Below, in pieces: positions 32,901 through 38,596 of a DNA stretch of 64,000 bases; the stretch's first letter is position 1; each line of letters opens with the position of its first letter. The DNA is from Megaustenia siamemsis. Taxonomy: Eukaryota; Mollusca; Gastropoda; Stylommatophora; Ariophantidae. The stretch covers positions 75,228,232 to 75,292,231 of the forward strand of contig JAVIAB010000041.1 in NCBI GenBank assembly GCA_032433765.1, in the 5' to 3' direction. Under the pieces are notes generated by a model. The model searched no databases, was not told the DNA's origin, and worked only from the letters and a program-made list of their open reading frames with translations. Both the position numbers and the translations under genes were made by a program.

Positions 32901-35632
32901 TATGCTAATTTTTATATTATAAATGCTCTCCTAGCTTGTGTGTGTGCATGTGCTAGCCATGGCTCATATCTTGGTGTGTGTCATGTTAGTCATATCTCAT
33001 ATCTTGGTGTGTCCGTGTTATTCATGTCTCATATCTTTATGTGCGTCTGAGTTTAGTAATATCTCATATCTAAGAGTGTATCTGTGTTAGTCATGTGTCA
33101 TATCTTCGTGTGTGCATGTCTGGGTTAGTCATATCTCATATCTTTGTGTGTGCATGTCTGTGTTTGTCACATCTCATATACTTGTGTGTACATGGCTATG
33201 TTAGTCACATCTCATATCTTTGTGTGTGCATGTCTATGTCAGTCATATCTCCTATCTTTATGTGCATGTCTATGTTAGTCATGTGTCATTTATCTTGATG
33301 TGTGTAGGTGTTAGTCATGTCTCGTATCGCTGTGTACATGTCTGTGTTATTCACATCTCATATCTTTGTGTGTGCATGTATGTGTTAGTCACCTCTAGTG
33401 ACTCGGGCAGATGGTGCTCGTAAACCTGGGAGGGCAGACCATCTAAGGGCAGATTCCCCCTACAGAAAAGACAATCTGCTGCCTTGCAGGAAGATTAGGG
33501 ACAATCAAAGGCTAAGGAAAGCATACCTGAATAAAATACTGGCTGAAATAGGATGCACTGGGCCACTGGCGCAGAACACAGTGCAATGTTTTTAACGGGT
33601 GTTCAATCAGAGTGGATCTGGCAGACTCTAAATGTGATGTTCCGTCTGTGGGGACGATCAACACACTTAACCTGACAGCTGACTTCATGTGAGAGTCTGG
33701 AATCCAACTCTGATTGAGTCCTGATTGCAGAGAGAGAGAGAGAGACATCTTTTTTTCCATTATGTCTGAGCTAATTGTGCTATCAATGTTTCTTTGTATT
33801 ATTTCCTATAATTTACCAATTTGAAATTATCTTCTCTACATATTTCTTTGTCTTCCTTAAATTTTCTTTCTCTGTGAACATAGCACAATATTTTTTCTGT
33901 AATTCTTGTGCAGACTTTTCTTGTGCATGACTTATCCCTTGCATATTAAAAGTATGTATCAACAAATAAGCCAAAATTTTAATCATGTGTTCGTCAACTT
34001 TATCATAAACAAAAATAAAACATAGACATTGTAAAACAATAAAATAACACATCCTGAAAAAACACAAGACCATTATGCAGAACAATAAACATTATGAAGG
34101 GAGGAAATTATACAGAGTAACTGAACCAGTGAAGTACGGGTGATGGAAGTTAAGTTTCATGGACAGAAGCAGTGTAGAAGTAGGTGCCTTTGTAGACATC
34201 ATAGGCTTCTCACAGTAGAACTAAGGAGTTCTGATACACTTCTTTCACCTTTAAACTATTTTGCAATGTGTAACTTCATCATTCACATCCACATATCACA
34301 ACTAATTTCACATGAATACTTCACAACACAAACTTATATCATATCACCATGTACATAACATATGACGTCTCCAGTCATGAGACTACTCATGCTCACACTT
34401 CATAGAATTATATCAGGTCCTCATTTACAGAATGTAATGTGTCTTGATTCAATGACTATTTACTGTCATACTTCATAGACTTATATCATGTCCTCACTCA
34501 CCGAATATATTCATGTCTTAATTCTAAAGACTGATCTCACACTGTTGATTTAGTTTTTGAGTCTCTACACATTATTTGTGTAATGGAGCATTCCACTCCT
34601 TATCAGAACTGCAGTTACAGAATAGAACATGTCTTATTCTAAAGACTGATCCTACACTGTTGATTAAGTCTGTGTCTATACACATTATTCAAGTAATTGA
34701 ACATTCCGCTACTGTTTGGGCTCGCTAGAGCTTCAAATGATCTAACATTGCTGATTTAGTTTGTGTCTCTACACGTTACTGGAATAGTTGAGCATTCTGC
34801 TCCGATTTGGGCCTGGGCTTTATGTCCTTCTGGCGTTAGCCAGGTCCTTCTCACTTAGGCTATGGTGATCTTCCGCTATAGCTTCGTCCTTCTGACATTG
34901 GCCAGGCACTTCTCACTTAGACTACGGATGATCTTCTGTTACCCAAATGAACTAACACTGATGGTTTATTCTCTGAGTTTCTACATAGTGTTGGAGTAAT
35001 TGAGCATTCTGCTCATGTTCGGCTTATATATAGGCCCGGGCTTAATGCCATTAGGGCGTTTAGTCAGGCCCCTCTCACTTAGTCTATTTGTGACCTTGTC
35101 TATCTTTGTCTGTGCACCTACTTAAATACTCCTTACCACATCCAATCAGATCTTGCCCCATTACTTTTACTCTTTGACCTTAGTCTCGATTTGGCTTCTC
35201 TCCATTTTCCTTTAATTCTGTCACCCCTTGAAGCTTCCAGAACCTTCTATATTACTCATGACATTGCTCCCCCTCTGTTAGTTAATATATTTTTAACCAC
35301 ATCTGTCACATATTCTTCGTTCCATCCCCATGCTTCCTATCTCTATGCTTTGCTCTTTCTTCATGCTTGACTACTCTTCCTGAATCAACTTTTCCATAAC
35401 ATCTTATCCTCTGTGATTGACACTGACTTGTGTCTTGTCTGGAGACCCCCTACTCGTCCTACTCTCTCACTCCCCCAAAACATATAACTATCTTTTCATT
35501 CCCCATTACACTATAACATCAGTAGTAAATGTTATCTCTATTTCTTTTCACATTTTTAGTGGTTCTGGTGAGAGTATGAATGATCTTCCTCCTCCATTTT
35601 CTAATGATTACCCAGATGGTGCTGAAAAGTAA
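5860..35632 (+). CDS. Gene 1: multi-CUB type I transmembrane protein (partial, 15 exons, 5' end outside window)
   Basis: Fifteen plus-strand exons form one open frame: four CUB cassettes (exons A, B, C repeated), a transmembrane exon and two cytoplasmic exons. In each cassette A supplies the first CUB cysteine and a YPxxYP strand. B supplies DCxW (second cysteine), the third cysteine and IYDG. C supplies the fourth cysteine in LCG and FxFEY. Introns at cassette borders are all phase 1, so whole modules can be added without frame change. Cassettes 2 and 3 are most alike. A hydrophobic segment (NIAIIVAIVISVAAVLFFIT) and a basic KRIVSKRK follow CUB4 directly. The signal peptide and start codon are not in the window. 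CUB domains are extracellular binding modules; the ligand and function here are unknown. The frame stops at 35630-35632, with AATAAA 86 nt downstream. The sense-strand introns are full of LINEs and SINEs. Confidence 0.85.
6358..6482 (+). CDS. Gene 1 CUB1 exon B
   Basis: 125-nt exon between TTTCCAG and GTATTC. It encodes NTDCQFHM, VIVLKLLDFYLED, SSSC and VTIYDG, giving CUB cysteines two and three. It is two codons shorter than the B exons of CUB2 and CUB3, in the loop before the third cysteine. Confidence 0.88.
6816..7625 (-). mobile_element. LINE A internal fragment
   Basis: Minus-strand LINE A reverse transcriptase fragment in the CUB1 B-C intron. It encodes TGVKQGFILSPLLFGIV (motif B), FADDIVLIS (motif C) and YLGSHIDREGDTSKEIR. 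It has neither the TAGA tail nor the 5' end, so both ends are lost. The segment at 7325-7620 is frameshifted. Confidence 0.85.
7795..7953 (+). CDS. Gene 1 CUB1 exon C
   Basis: 159-nt exon between TCATCAG and GTAATG, phase 1 at both ends. It encodes SNTNSSRADLLCGQVSNKTF, TGISITIVLHTH and FIFEYSSQKKSG. It holds the fourth CUB cysteine and the N-glycosylation sequons NSS and NKT. Confidence 0.9.
8110..8770 (+). repeat. Dispersed repeat, copy 1 (with 12-bp minisatellite)
   Basis: About 650 bp that aligns with 57790-58310 in the same strand. Shared blocks include ACTACCACTTA, GCTACCTCATA and AACACTCAGGGGTCACTGG. No coding frame is seen. Copy 1 contains a 12-bp tandem array that copy 2 has only as about one unit. 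The element class is not recognised; a non-autonomous DNA element is possible. Confidence 0.6.
8344..8485 (+). repeat. 12-bp minisatellite
   Basis: About eleven tandem units of GTAAGTTTGTCA or GTATGTTTGTCA, differing at one position. Because the unit is 12 bp it stays open in all frames and gives artefactual SLSVCLSV-type translations. Confidence 0.95.
9138..9595 (+). mobile_element. LINE E C-terminal fragment with zinc-finger-like end
   Basis: A 458-bp insertion flanked by TATCAGGAAAT at 9127-9137 and 9596-9606. It encodes a LINE C-terminus: IPRQILYGEPIHGKRQIGRP, FETVLWQNLEEKR and then CSLCDRVC, a CxxC knuckle common at the end of this LINE protein group. One stop codon interrupts the front part. 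The 3' end is CCACTAGACCGTCTGAC then ACGAAAAGGGCCATATATAT. Related copies lie at 24205-24270 (+) and 55330-55770 (-). Confidence 0.8.
9710..9850 (-). mobile_element. Possible RNase H remnant
   Basis: This stretch aligns loosely with 16865-16990. The minus-strand reading of the latter gives HSGNPCPLWYTW, EEADKLVKAGT, which resembles the HxGNxxADxLAK end of a retroelement RNase H. Short and decayed. Confidence 0.25.
9990..10057 (-). mobile_element. LINE A 3' tail only
   Basis: A 68-bp minus-strand LINE A end (TAGA repeats plus the GGCCGGCTATGG block) with the 8-bp duplication GTGTTATA at 9982-9989 and 10058-10065. It is an extremely 5'-truncated insertion. Confidence 0.8.
10433..10514 (+). CDS. 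Gene 1 CUB2 exon A
   Basis: 82-nt exon between TTTTGCAG and GTAAGAG. It encodes LCGNTNLLALKTENYITTPW then YPNNYP. The glycine of TPGYP is tryptophan here, and the first cysteine is kept. Confidence 0.88.
10560..11090 (-). mobile_element. LINE D 3' fragment
   Basis: Minus-strand LINE D C-terminal region. It encodes DSRCNKACRIIGQLSPLLSN and KEITLEAKWALYNTI, followed by degenerate sequence to an AAG-rich 3' end at 10560. It sits just downstream of Gene 1 exon A2. Confidence 0.75.
11397..11675 (+). mobile_element. LINE B 3' fragment, inserted in an old family Y relic
   Basis: A 279-bp LINE B end with the 11-bp duplication ATATTGAAGGC at 11386-11396 and 11676-11686. It encodes FFWHIMRRGKLEYLVTTGKI and ends in GATGATGATGCTGATG. 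The DNA after 11686 is a diverged minus-strand family Y end (GGCTGACTACCATGGAG...CCATCTTTTGAAG), the likely target. Confidence 0.8.
11912..12042 (+). CDS. Gene 1 CUB2 exon B
   Basis: 131-nt exon between TTTTTTCAG and GTACAG. It encodes NMDCQWHIATSLPSQIVVLR, LLDFYLEEKHLPSC and NDYVAIYDG, giving CUB cysteines two and three and the acidic NDYV site often used in calcium-binding CUBs. Confidence 0.92.
12335..13779 (+). mobile_element. Chimeric retro-insertion: unknown mRNA-like segment joined to retroelement tail
   Basis: A 1,445-bp insertion in the CUB2 B-C intron, bounded by the perfect 12-bp repeat AAAGATAGAATT at 12323-12334 and 13780-13791. It ends in a 7-bp repeat tail (ATAACCA twice) with no poly(A). 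The last 100 or so bases (13680-13779) match 58362-58458, a separate insertion with its own duplication, so they are the 3' end of a mobile family. The first kilobase carries an intact reading frame (12611-13354) unlike any LINE protein I know. It is richer in CpG than the flanks, which suggests it is young. The whole could instead be one uncharacterised element. Confidence 0.7.
12611..13354 (+). CDS. Unrecognised cysteine-rich, glycosylation-rich ORF inside the retro-insertion
   Basis: Intronless 247-residue frame starting at ATG 12611 (MKWAHCVF). The frame is open to 12572 upstream but without an earlier ATG. It has 14 cysteines, including paired CC, CVC, CAFC and CGFC clusters, and six N-glycosylation sequons (NCT, NDS, NWS, NIT twice, NET). 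That composition fits an extracellular or secreted domain. No clear signal peptide or membrane span is seen. The last 11 or so residues (GATTIIFFGRT) may come from the retroelement tail rather than the host part. I cannot name the family. It could be a retrocopy of a host gene fragment with exons removed, or the ORF of the element itself. Expression is unknown. Confidence 0.5.
   Translation: MKWAHCVFNSKAYVLFNQRLFFLGLNEDIPDGRINCTINPINDSLPEVYDGNKAVLSLQVNNVHTYNWSGLGSSSSFIANTENITGLCCSETAMPCYPRIAFNGITVTTNHAPCVCHIFTPQKEILNITTSCAFCDVNDHRPGTSSMIDTTVAPSTSSAKPYLWNVHLTLFLNDVQDNETSELCGGSYKKGAENIINCVFTNYRSCGFCWIGNDNLPPLCVYMFGIGVINDGLTSSGATTIIFFGRT
14827..14985 (+). CDS. Gene 1 CUB2 exon C
   Basis: 159-nt exon between TTTGTAG and GTAAAA. 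It encodes NSTDSSRIKSLCGHVSNATF, ISTDTSMTIVFHSNSNYNF and FKFEYTFQEKSG, with sequons NST and NAT. It is nearly identical to the CUB3 exon C at 22376. Confidence 0.93.
15880..16585 (-). mobile_element. LINE H C-terminal remnant
   Basis: Minus-strand readings give NYEYLGSVVTNNRDC, VKRRLTIATHKLNG, RKILNIPWI, SNKDMLKYLKIKK, and finally GQTKKKMVSKHQEDLKT and VVSVSFCKGHAT. This is the C-terminal part of another LINE reverse transcriptase, with several frameshifts. No tail or target duplication was identified. Confidence 0.7.
16715..16846 (+). mobile_element. Family X 3' part
   Basis: Matches the X copies from GATTTTAGAAGCAGTGATC through GGACAATAGATAGATAGA. It is followed at 16865-16990 by a faint RNase H-like relic on the minus strand. 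Confidence 0.75.
17700..18575 (+). mobile_element. LINE B copy, 5'-truncated
   Basis: An 876-bp insertion flanked by ATATAGGTTA at 17690-17699 and 18576-18585. It begins at reverse transcriptase motif B (RQGVRQGSVL), passes the degenerate catalytic region, then encodes LKQVNEFKYLGTSLTSDGRC, TYGCESWTIG, LYRRMLRIPWT and LREWLGRRSTKEMINN. It ends in ACTTGAAGATGAT. Frameshifts near 17890 and 18300 break the frame. Confidence 0.85.
18597..18903 (-). mobile_element. tRNA-related SINE, second family
   Basis: A 307-bp insertion with the 10-bp duplication GAAATGATTT at 18587-18596 and 18904-18913. On the minus strand the front reads GAGGTTGTGAGTTCAAATCC, a good pol III B box (GGTTCNANNCC type), preceded by an A-box-like stretch. 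The body holds the CCGTACAGGCAGATAACTCC block. It does not match the SINE at 28384-30117. Confidence 0.6.
19027..19108 (+). CDS. Gene 1 CUB3 exon A
   Basis: 82-nt exon between TTTTCCAG and GTAAGAG, encoding LCGNTNLWADETVKYITTPG then YPKNYP. It is the cleanest copy of the A exon. Confidence 0.92.
19345..19857 (+). mobile_element. Family Y LINE 3' part, interrupted at 19413-19663
   Basis: Plus-strand family Y sequence: TACTAAACACAATTTAAAC...GTTAAAAGACGCAATTAG, then after the interruption GTAATCTTGGAAGGGAAAAT, AGGCAGACCAAGACTAAC and GGAATGGCGCTCCATG, to an ATGATGATG-like tail. Copies elsewhere: 38597-38967, 49437-49680 and 52838-53541, all minus. Confidence 0.75.
19413..19663. repeat. Insertion containing a near-perfect long hairpin
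   Basis: A 251-bp insertion in family Y, flanked by the 14-bp duplication CCTTCTAAAAGTAA at 19399-19412 and 19664-19677. It holds an inverted repeat with arms 19471-19552 and 19584-19665, 82 bp each with one mismatch that I can see. The 31-bp loop contains GGGTTCGATCC, which resembles a pol III B box. The last bases of the right arm overlap the duplication. It is probably a retro-insertion with a snap-back inverted copy. Confidence 0.8.
20189..20319 (+). CDS. Gene 1 CUB3 exon B
   Basis: 131-nt exon between ATTCCAG and GTACAG, encoding NLDCQWHIKTALSSNVVVLN, LLAFYLEEKHLPSC and NDYVAIYDG. The second half is identical at protein level to CUB2 exon B, evidence for recent cassette duplication. Confidence 0.93.
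20320..22375. other. Gene 1 intron without recognisable element
   Basis: About 2 kb of intron. It has a short TA run near 20680 and a G run near 20925-20940. A somewhat CpG-richer patch at 21750-22270 has short frames on both strands that I cannot assign. No splice-consistent CUB exon was found. Confidence 0.5.
22376..22534 (+). CDS. Gene 1 CUB3 exon C
   Basis: 159-nt exon between CTTTAG and GTAATG, encoding NSTAYSRIDLLCGQVSNATF, ISTDTSMTIVFHSNSNYNLN and FKFEYTFQEKSG. The fourth CUB cysteine is in LCG. Confidence 0.93.
22908..22989 (+). CDS. Gene 1 CUB4 exon A
   Basis: 82-nt exon between GTTGCAG and GTAAGAG, encoding LCGDSNLWATEAVKNIITPG then YPNNYP. It follows CUB3 exon C after only 373 bp, the shortest intron between cassettes. 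Confidence 0.92.
23668..23845 (-). mobile_element. LINE A-like 3' end, diverged
   Basis: Minus-strand LINE A 3' region: degenerate TAGA tail, the CCATGGCTCAAAAGG block and the region that encodes GSLNEIELLAQNR in better copies. It is more diverged than the 37118 and 54370 copies. Confidence 0.7.
24020..24147 (+). CDS. Gene 1 CUB4 exon B
   Basis: 128-nt exon between TTTTCAG and GTACAG, encoding NMDCLWYITASVPSKLVILK, FVDFYLQKTSPSC and DDFVALYDG. It is the most divergent B exon after CUB1 and has the same length as Gene 2's B exon. Confidence 0.9.
24205..24270 (+). mobile_element. LINE E 3' tail
   Basis: Short copy of the LINE E end, CCACTAGACCGCCTGACAAG then ACGAAAAGGGTCATATATAT, followed by TA repeats. 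It lies 58 bp after CUB4 exon B. Confidence 0.65.
25385..25665 (-). mobile_element. Old LINE A relic beside a splice acceptor
   Basis: Diverged minus-strand LINE A C-terminal region (LFENKCHRKILCISWNEFKT, VMRKDKRNL, RGCPREILKRTLR). It ends about 30 bp before Gene 1 exon C4. A TAGA-type run at 25205-25245 may be part of the same or another insertion. Confidence 0.65.
25695..25856 (+). CDS. Gene 1 CUB4 exon C
   Basis: 162-nt exon between CTTTAG and GTAATG, encoding NSIDSPKIEILCGQVSDSQF, SSSYMTVVFHSDSIYSNN and FKMEYISQNKPG. It completes the membrane-proximal CUB domain. Confidence 0.92.
26600..26995 (-). mobile_element. LINE D 3' fragment
   Basis: Minus-strand LINE D end with AAG-rich tail at the low coordinate. 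Its blocks (GGTCGACC...ATGAAAAAGATGG, AGAACACAGCAGCAGAGG-type) match 30190-30960 and 40559-41415. It is truncated near 26995. Confidence 0.7.
26996..27902. other. Gene 1 intron without recognisable element
   Basis: AT-rich intron before the transmembrane exon. A long T run lies at 27877-27888, just upstream of the acceptor TCCAG, and probably serves as the polypyrimidine tract. Nothing else was recognised. Confidence 0.5.
27903..28077 (+). CDS. Gene 1 transmembrane exon
   Basis: 175-nt exon between CCCTCCAG and GTGAGTG, phase 1 in and phase 2 out. It encodes SSNYNIAIIVAIVISVAAVL and FFITVIAIYI, a single membrane span, then KRIVSKRKQW, a basic stop-transfer patch. The span follows CUB4 with no stalk. 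Gene 2's equivalent at 58789-58951 shares IKRxxSKRK. Confidence 0.92.
28384..28742 (-). mobile_element. tRNA-derived SINE with two tRNA-like heads
   Basis: A 359-bp minus-strand insertion with the 14-bp duplication AATTTTCTTGTCCT at 28370-28383 and 28743-28756. Reading 5' to 3' on the minus strand: a first tRNA-like head (about 28742-28668, B box GGGTTCGTACCC), the small palindrome ACTAATTCCCTAAAAATTAG, a second head (28641-28570, A box TAGCTCAGTGGTTAG, B box GGTTCGATCCC), the body with CCACTTGGCGTGACGG, and an ACTTT-repeat tail. Confidence 0.85.
28858..29116 (-). mobile_element. tRNA-derived SINE, single head
   Basis: A 259-bp minus-strand insertion with the 12-bp duplication AAATATTTATGT at 28846-28857 and 29117-29128. 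It begins GAGAGCCGCGATAGCTCAGT, has B box GTTCGATCCC, and shares the body and end of the copies at 28384 and 29848. Confidence 0.88.
29233..29391 (+). CDS. Gene 1 cytoplasmic exon 1
   Basis: 159-nt exon between TAAACAG and GTAATA, encoding EHLLHFENHRNFSPTTPPTS, DVRDINSQSTLSTTSFSN and LCYNMAVGLQEHIE. It is rich in Ser and Thr and has no PPxY motif. Gene 2's exon 57422-57580 occupies the same place with exactly the same length and phases, but encodes NPPSY. Confidence 0.82.
29848..30117 (+). mobile_element. tRNA-derived SINE, single head
   Basis: A 270-bp plus-strand insertion with the 10-bp duplication ATTAAAAAAT at 29838-29847 and 30118-30127. Head GAGCCGCGATAGCTCAGTGG, B box GGTTCGATCCC, tail TTACTTTACTC then a T run. 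Confidence 0.88.
30190..30960 (+). mobile_element. LINE D 3' fragment
   Basis: Plus-strand LINE D C-terminal region: LNSTGAKYNMKININ, FKYLGSLVTN, SRCNKACQIIGQLSP, MTENSLRDKIRNEELRKKLG, LFGHVSRQKY and ILKALGNITAA. It ends in GAGGAAGGAAAAAAAAAGAGG. It is frameshifted and lies in the Gene 1 intron before the last exon. Confidence 0.8.
30961..32929. other. Gene 1 intron without recognisable element
   Basis: About 2 kb of AT-rich intron. A short block at 31120-31330 shows weak internal similarity (GCTACATTT...CTGA repeated). One exon-like stretch at 31567 is discussed among the rejected items. Confidence 0.45.
32930..33395 (+). repeat. Degenerate minisatellite, about 40-bp unit
   Basis: About twelve imperfect units of GTGTGCATGTCTGTGTTAGT followed by CATATCTCATATCTTT. 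The array is open in several frames and gives artefactual SHISYLCVCM-type proteins. Confidence 0.9.
34100..35277 (-). mobile_element. Probable LTR retrotransposon 3' LTR with polypurine tract
   Basis: On the minus strand a polypurine run AGAGGGGGAGCAA (35277-35265) is followed by TGTCATGAG, a TG start expected of an LTR. Downstream come TATTTAAG and CTATATATAAG TATA-like sites. After these, about four imperfect 100-130-bp repeats contain AGCAGAATGCTCAATTA and similar. The right end is not fixed; about 34100 is an estimate. The plus-coordinate side (35278-35500) could be the end of the internal region. Gypsy-like is a guess. Confidence 0.45.
35560..35632 (+). CDS. Gene 1 last coding exon (cytoplasmic exon 2)
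   Basis: It starts after CATTTTTAG, and the split codon AG|T joins it to the preceding exon. It encodes GSGESMNDLPPPFSNDYPDG then AEK and a TAA stop. Gene 2's homologous exon (52495-52574) reads INDLPPPYS and continues without a stop. The PPxY tyrosine is phenylalanine here. Two donor-like GTAAG sites follow at 35629 and 35636. Using the first would skip the stop. Confidence 0.8.
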
Positions 35633-35717
35633 GAAGTAAGTATCTTTTGCATGTTATTTTTTCAGTTAAGTAAGCTTTGTTTTTTTTTCTTAATTACTTC
35701 TTTCAATTTCCTGGTGA

Positions 35718-35723
35718 AATAAA
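35718..35723 (+). promoter_or_regulatory. Candidate polyadenylation signal of Gene 1
   Basis: AATAAA 86 nt after the Gene 1 stop, followed by GTATTG and a long T run that would serve as the downstream element. It fits the last exon ending here rather than splicing on. Confidence 0.4.
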
Positions 35724-35879
35724 AGTATTGTTTTTTTTTTATTATATTGCCATGTTTTTTTCTAAAACTTCAGCCCATGAGACAGAAATTGATTGCAGGA
35801 TTTTATTTAATTTTGCACTCTTTCTTTCTTCAGCTTGTGTTTTCAGTAAAGCATCTATCTAACAAGATATACATCATCA

Positions 35880-36780
35880 CAGTACAGTGAGATTAGGAGG
35901 AGAAAGGGCAGAAGGCTCAAAAGAGGAAAATCATGGATGGCTTGGGTAGAAGACATTGTTCAGCAGTTTTGACTACTGGGTAAAAACACTGAGCCCAGGA
36001 AAAAGTGGATACAGCTGCCTGCAGAGTGCTCTACATCTTTTCTGTTTACATCAAGTTAAATAGAATGCAAGCAACAAAACCCTGTGCTACTGAAGCAGAG
36101 GTGTAGACCCTGATTTATGGGAATTCACCTGAGGCTTTGGCAGTCATTTACACTGACGGATCTGTTGTTCAACACAGTTGGAGCTCATGGGCTCTCACGG
36201 CCCAGTGCAGGATGATAGCAGAGCTTTTGCTGTAACTACAAGTAAAATTACCATGGAAATTATGGCAGTAACTAAAGCAATGACCTGGCTCGAAAAACAT
36301 CCTTTTACTCCTGTGATTTCTGAGTGACTTGATGAGCTTGCTCTGGAAGATCAAAGGGGACTGTGTTTGAAGACAGTGGTTAGTGTTACTAAAGACCTCA
36401 GGACTGACTCATATGTATTTCTCTGGACACTCATCATGAAAGGAAGTGAATGAGCTGACAGTCTGGCTGGAACGACTGCCATGGATATCATATGTGTAAT
36501 GGGCGGGGCTGACATTCTGAATGCACTAAGGGGGGTAAAATGAGCTAATGATTCAGTCAAAGATCATAAATCTACAGCCATGTAGTGACTGTGTAAATGT
36601 CAGATCAAAACTGGAGACACCAGAAACGAACACTGTGTGTGGGAAGACACAGAAGAATAACAAATGAACACAGAACTGGAGTCATCAGTCTCCACACACA
36701 GAGGGACATACTGGGAAGGAGACCTGAGCACTTATGGACATGTCTGACAGGATGAACCATGGACTAAACTAAAGTAAACC
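35880..36780 (+). mobile_element. Jockey-like LINE remnant with RNase H
   Basis: Readings across frames give KSWMAWVEDIVQQF, then an RNase H start (VIYTDGSVVQ), RAFAVTTSKITMEIMAVTKA, a C-terminal ADSLAGTTAMD and MGGADILNAL, and an end resembling THRGTYWEGDLSTYG. Frameshifts and stops are frequent. Another relic of this group lies at 60600-61450 on the minus strand. Confidence 0.7.
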
Positions 36781-37117
36781 AAACTTAAATATTATTATGA
36801 GTTCATCTCAAATTTACATTTTCTTTCTTTATAATTTTTATTTGATACTACTTCTAGCCACTTTTCACAGAATATATATATTGAAATATATGCTAGTGAT
36901 GACTGCTCTTTGTGTGCTTATCATGTCATATTTCTGCATAGCACTACATAATAGATTTTACATTTGTTTTGAAACATAATTTCTGGTTTATGTGGACAAT
37001 ACTGTGAAGTTCCATTATAGAATGAAAGAACTGAAAACAAATATGGCTGTATTAAAGCTGACAATAAGTATTCTGACTTATTCCTATCTTTGTCCTTTTG
37101 CTTTTCAAGTAAGGATA

Positions 37118-37785
37118 CTTGGAAGTCACATTGATCGAGAAGGGGATACGAGCAAAGAAATTAGAATCAGACTGGCTAAAGCAGCAATGTCTTTCAGAAG
37201 CCTTGAAAAGTTGTGGAAATCAAAACTCATTAGCACAAACACAAAACTTAGGCTATTCAAATCAAATGTACTATCAACCCTTACGTATGCGTGTGAAAGC
37301 TGGAAAACAACAAGAGATATAGAAACAAAGTTGAACGCATTCGAAAATAAATGTCTAAGGAAAATACTTGGTATAGAATGGAACGAATTCAAAACAAACG
37401 AGGAAATTAGAGAAATCGCCAATCAACCACTAATATCTTCAGTAATAAAGAAAAGACGATGGTCATACGTTGGACATGTGATGAGAAGAGATAATAATCG
37501 AATAGCAAAGCAAGCCCTCATATGGGAAACAACAGGTAAAAGAAAAAGAGGAAGACCCAGGGAGACACTGAGAAGAACATTGATGAGAGAGGCAAGAGCA
37601 GCAGGAATCGGCTCCCTCAATGAGATAGAACTGCTTGCACAGAACAGAGACAGATGGCGAGATTTGATAAAATATCTTTAAAAGAAAACTGCTAGAACAA
37701 AAATTCATATAGGAGAAGGTGTATCTTGGTCTACGCCCTATGGGCCGGTTACGGCTCGAAAGGTCAATAGATAGATAGATAGATA
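37118..37785 (+). mobile_element. LINE A copy, 5'-truncated, intact C-terminal frame
   Basis: Plus-strand copy with an open frame to 37681 that encodes LGSHIDREGDTSKEIRIRLA, TYACESWKTT, LRKILGIEWNEFKTNEEIRE, GHVMRRDNNR, RKRGRPRETLRRTLMREARA and WRDLIKYL. The tail CGGCTCGAAAGGTCAA plus TAGA repeats ends near 37785. GATACTT at both ends may be a short target duplication. Protein text matches the 54370-55003 copy exactly where they overlap, so the family moved recently. Confidence 0.88.
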
Positions 37786-38596
37786 CTTATTTATTGAAAT
37801 GGTTTCCTTCAGCGATTCTATACTCTTTTTTCCTTGTCCTGTTTATGTGACTGTTTGTTTGTGTCTGTTTGTGTCACTGGAGACAGATCAACTGTAAATG
37901 TTTATTTTTTTTGTTTATTACCTCAGAATATGGAGCTCATTTAACAAGACATTCAATTTCATCAACAGACATAAGATTTCAAGAAACTATGTGACTGGCT
38001 AGAATGATCAACAAATGTGAACTCTCCCAAATGTACTTCCTTGGCTACATCATAGTTGAATCTTAGGTATCTTTTGAGTTTAATGCAACAATTCAAGGGA
38101 CTCTGACATTAACCTACTTTAGAGAACTACGCCATCAACAAAATAACACCTATTACAACTAGAATGTATGAAGAAATATCAAGTTCAGAATAGGAGGAAA
38201 CAATAAAAGTCCAGATACACGTTTCTTAGATTACTGTGTATGATTATATAGAATTTCTTTAACTTAAACTAGCATTTTTCAGAAGACATTGTGTTGTAAT
38301 ATAGCATCCTTTCTTCAAATCACCTCAGTCTTTTTGAATACACTGGACCACAATTTAGCATCTATAAATTCTATTGTCCTTTCGAGCCGAAGGCGGCACA
38401 TCGGGCAGAACCACAATCTCAAAAACAGAAACCGTGCGTGCCAAAGTGGCACATATTGCAGAGATCACTGCTTCTAAAATCTATGGCTCTGTTTCCATAA
38501 CAATACTTTTTACAATGACAGCTTGTCAAGCCATTGATCAACCTCCTTAGTCGCCTCTTACGACATGCCTGGAAGGTCACAGTGTCACTATTCTTT

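Noticed and set aside
33095..33423. ORFs reading SHISYLCVCMSM
   Set aside because: Products of the 40-bp minisatellite.
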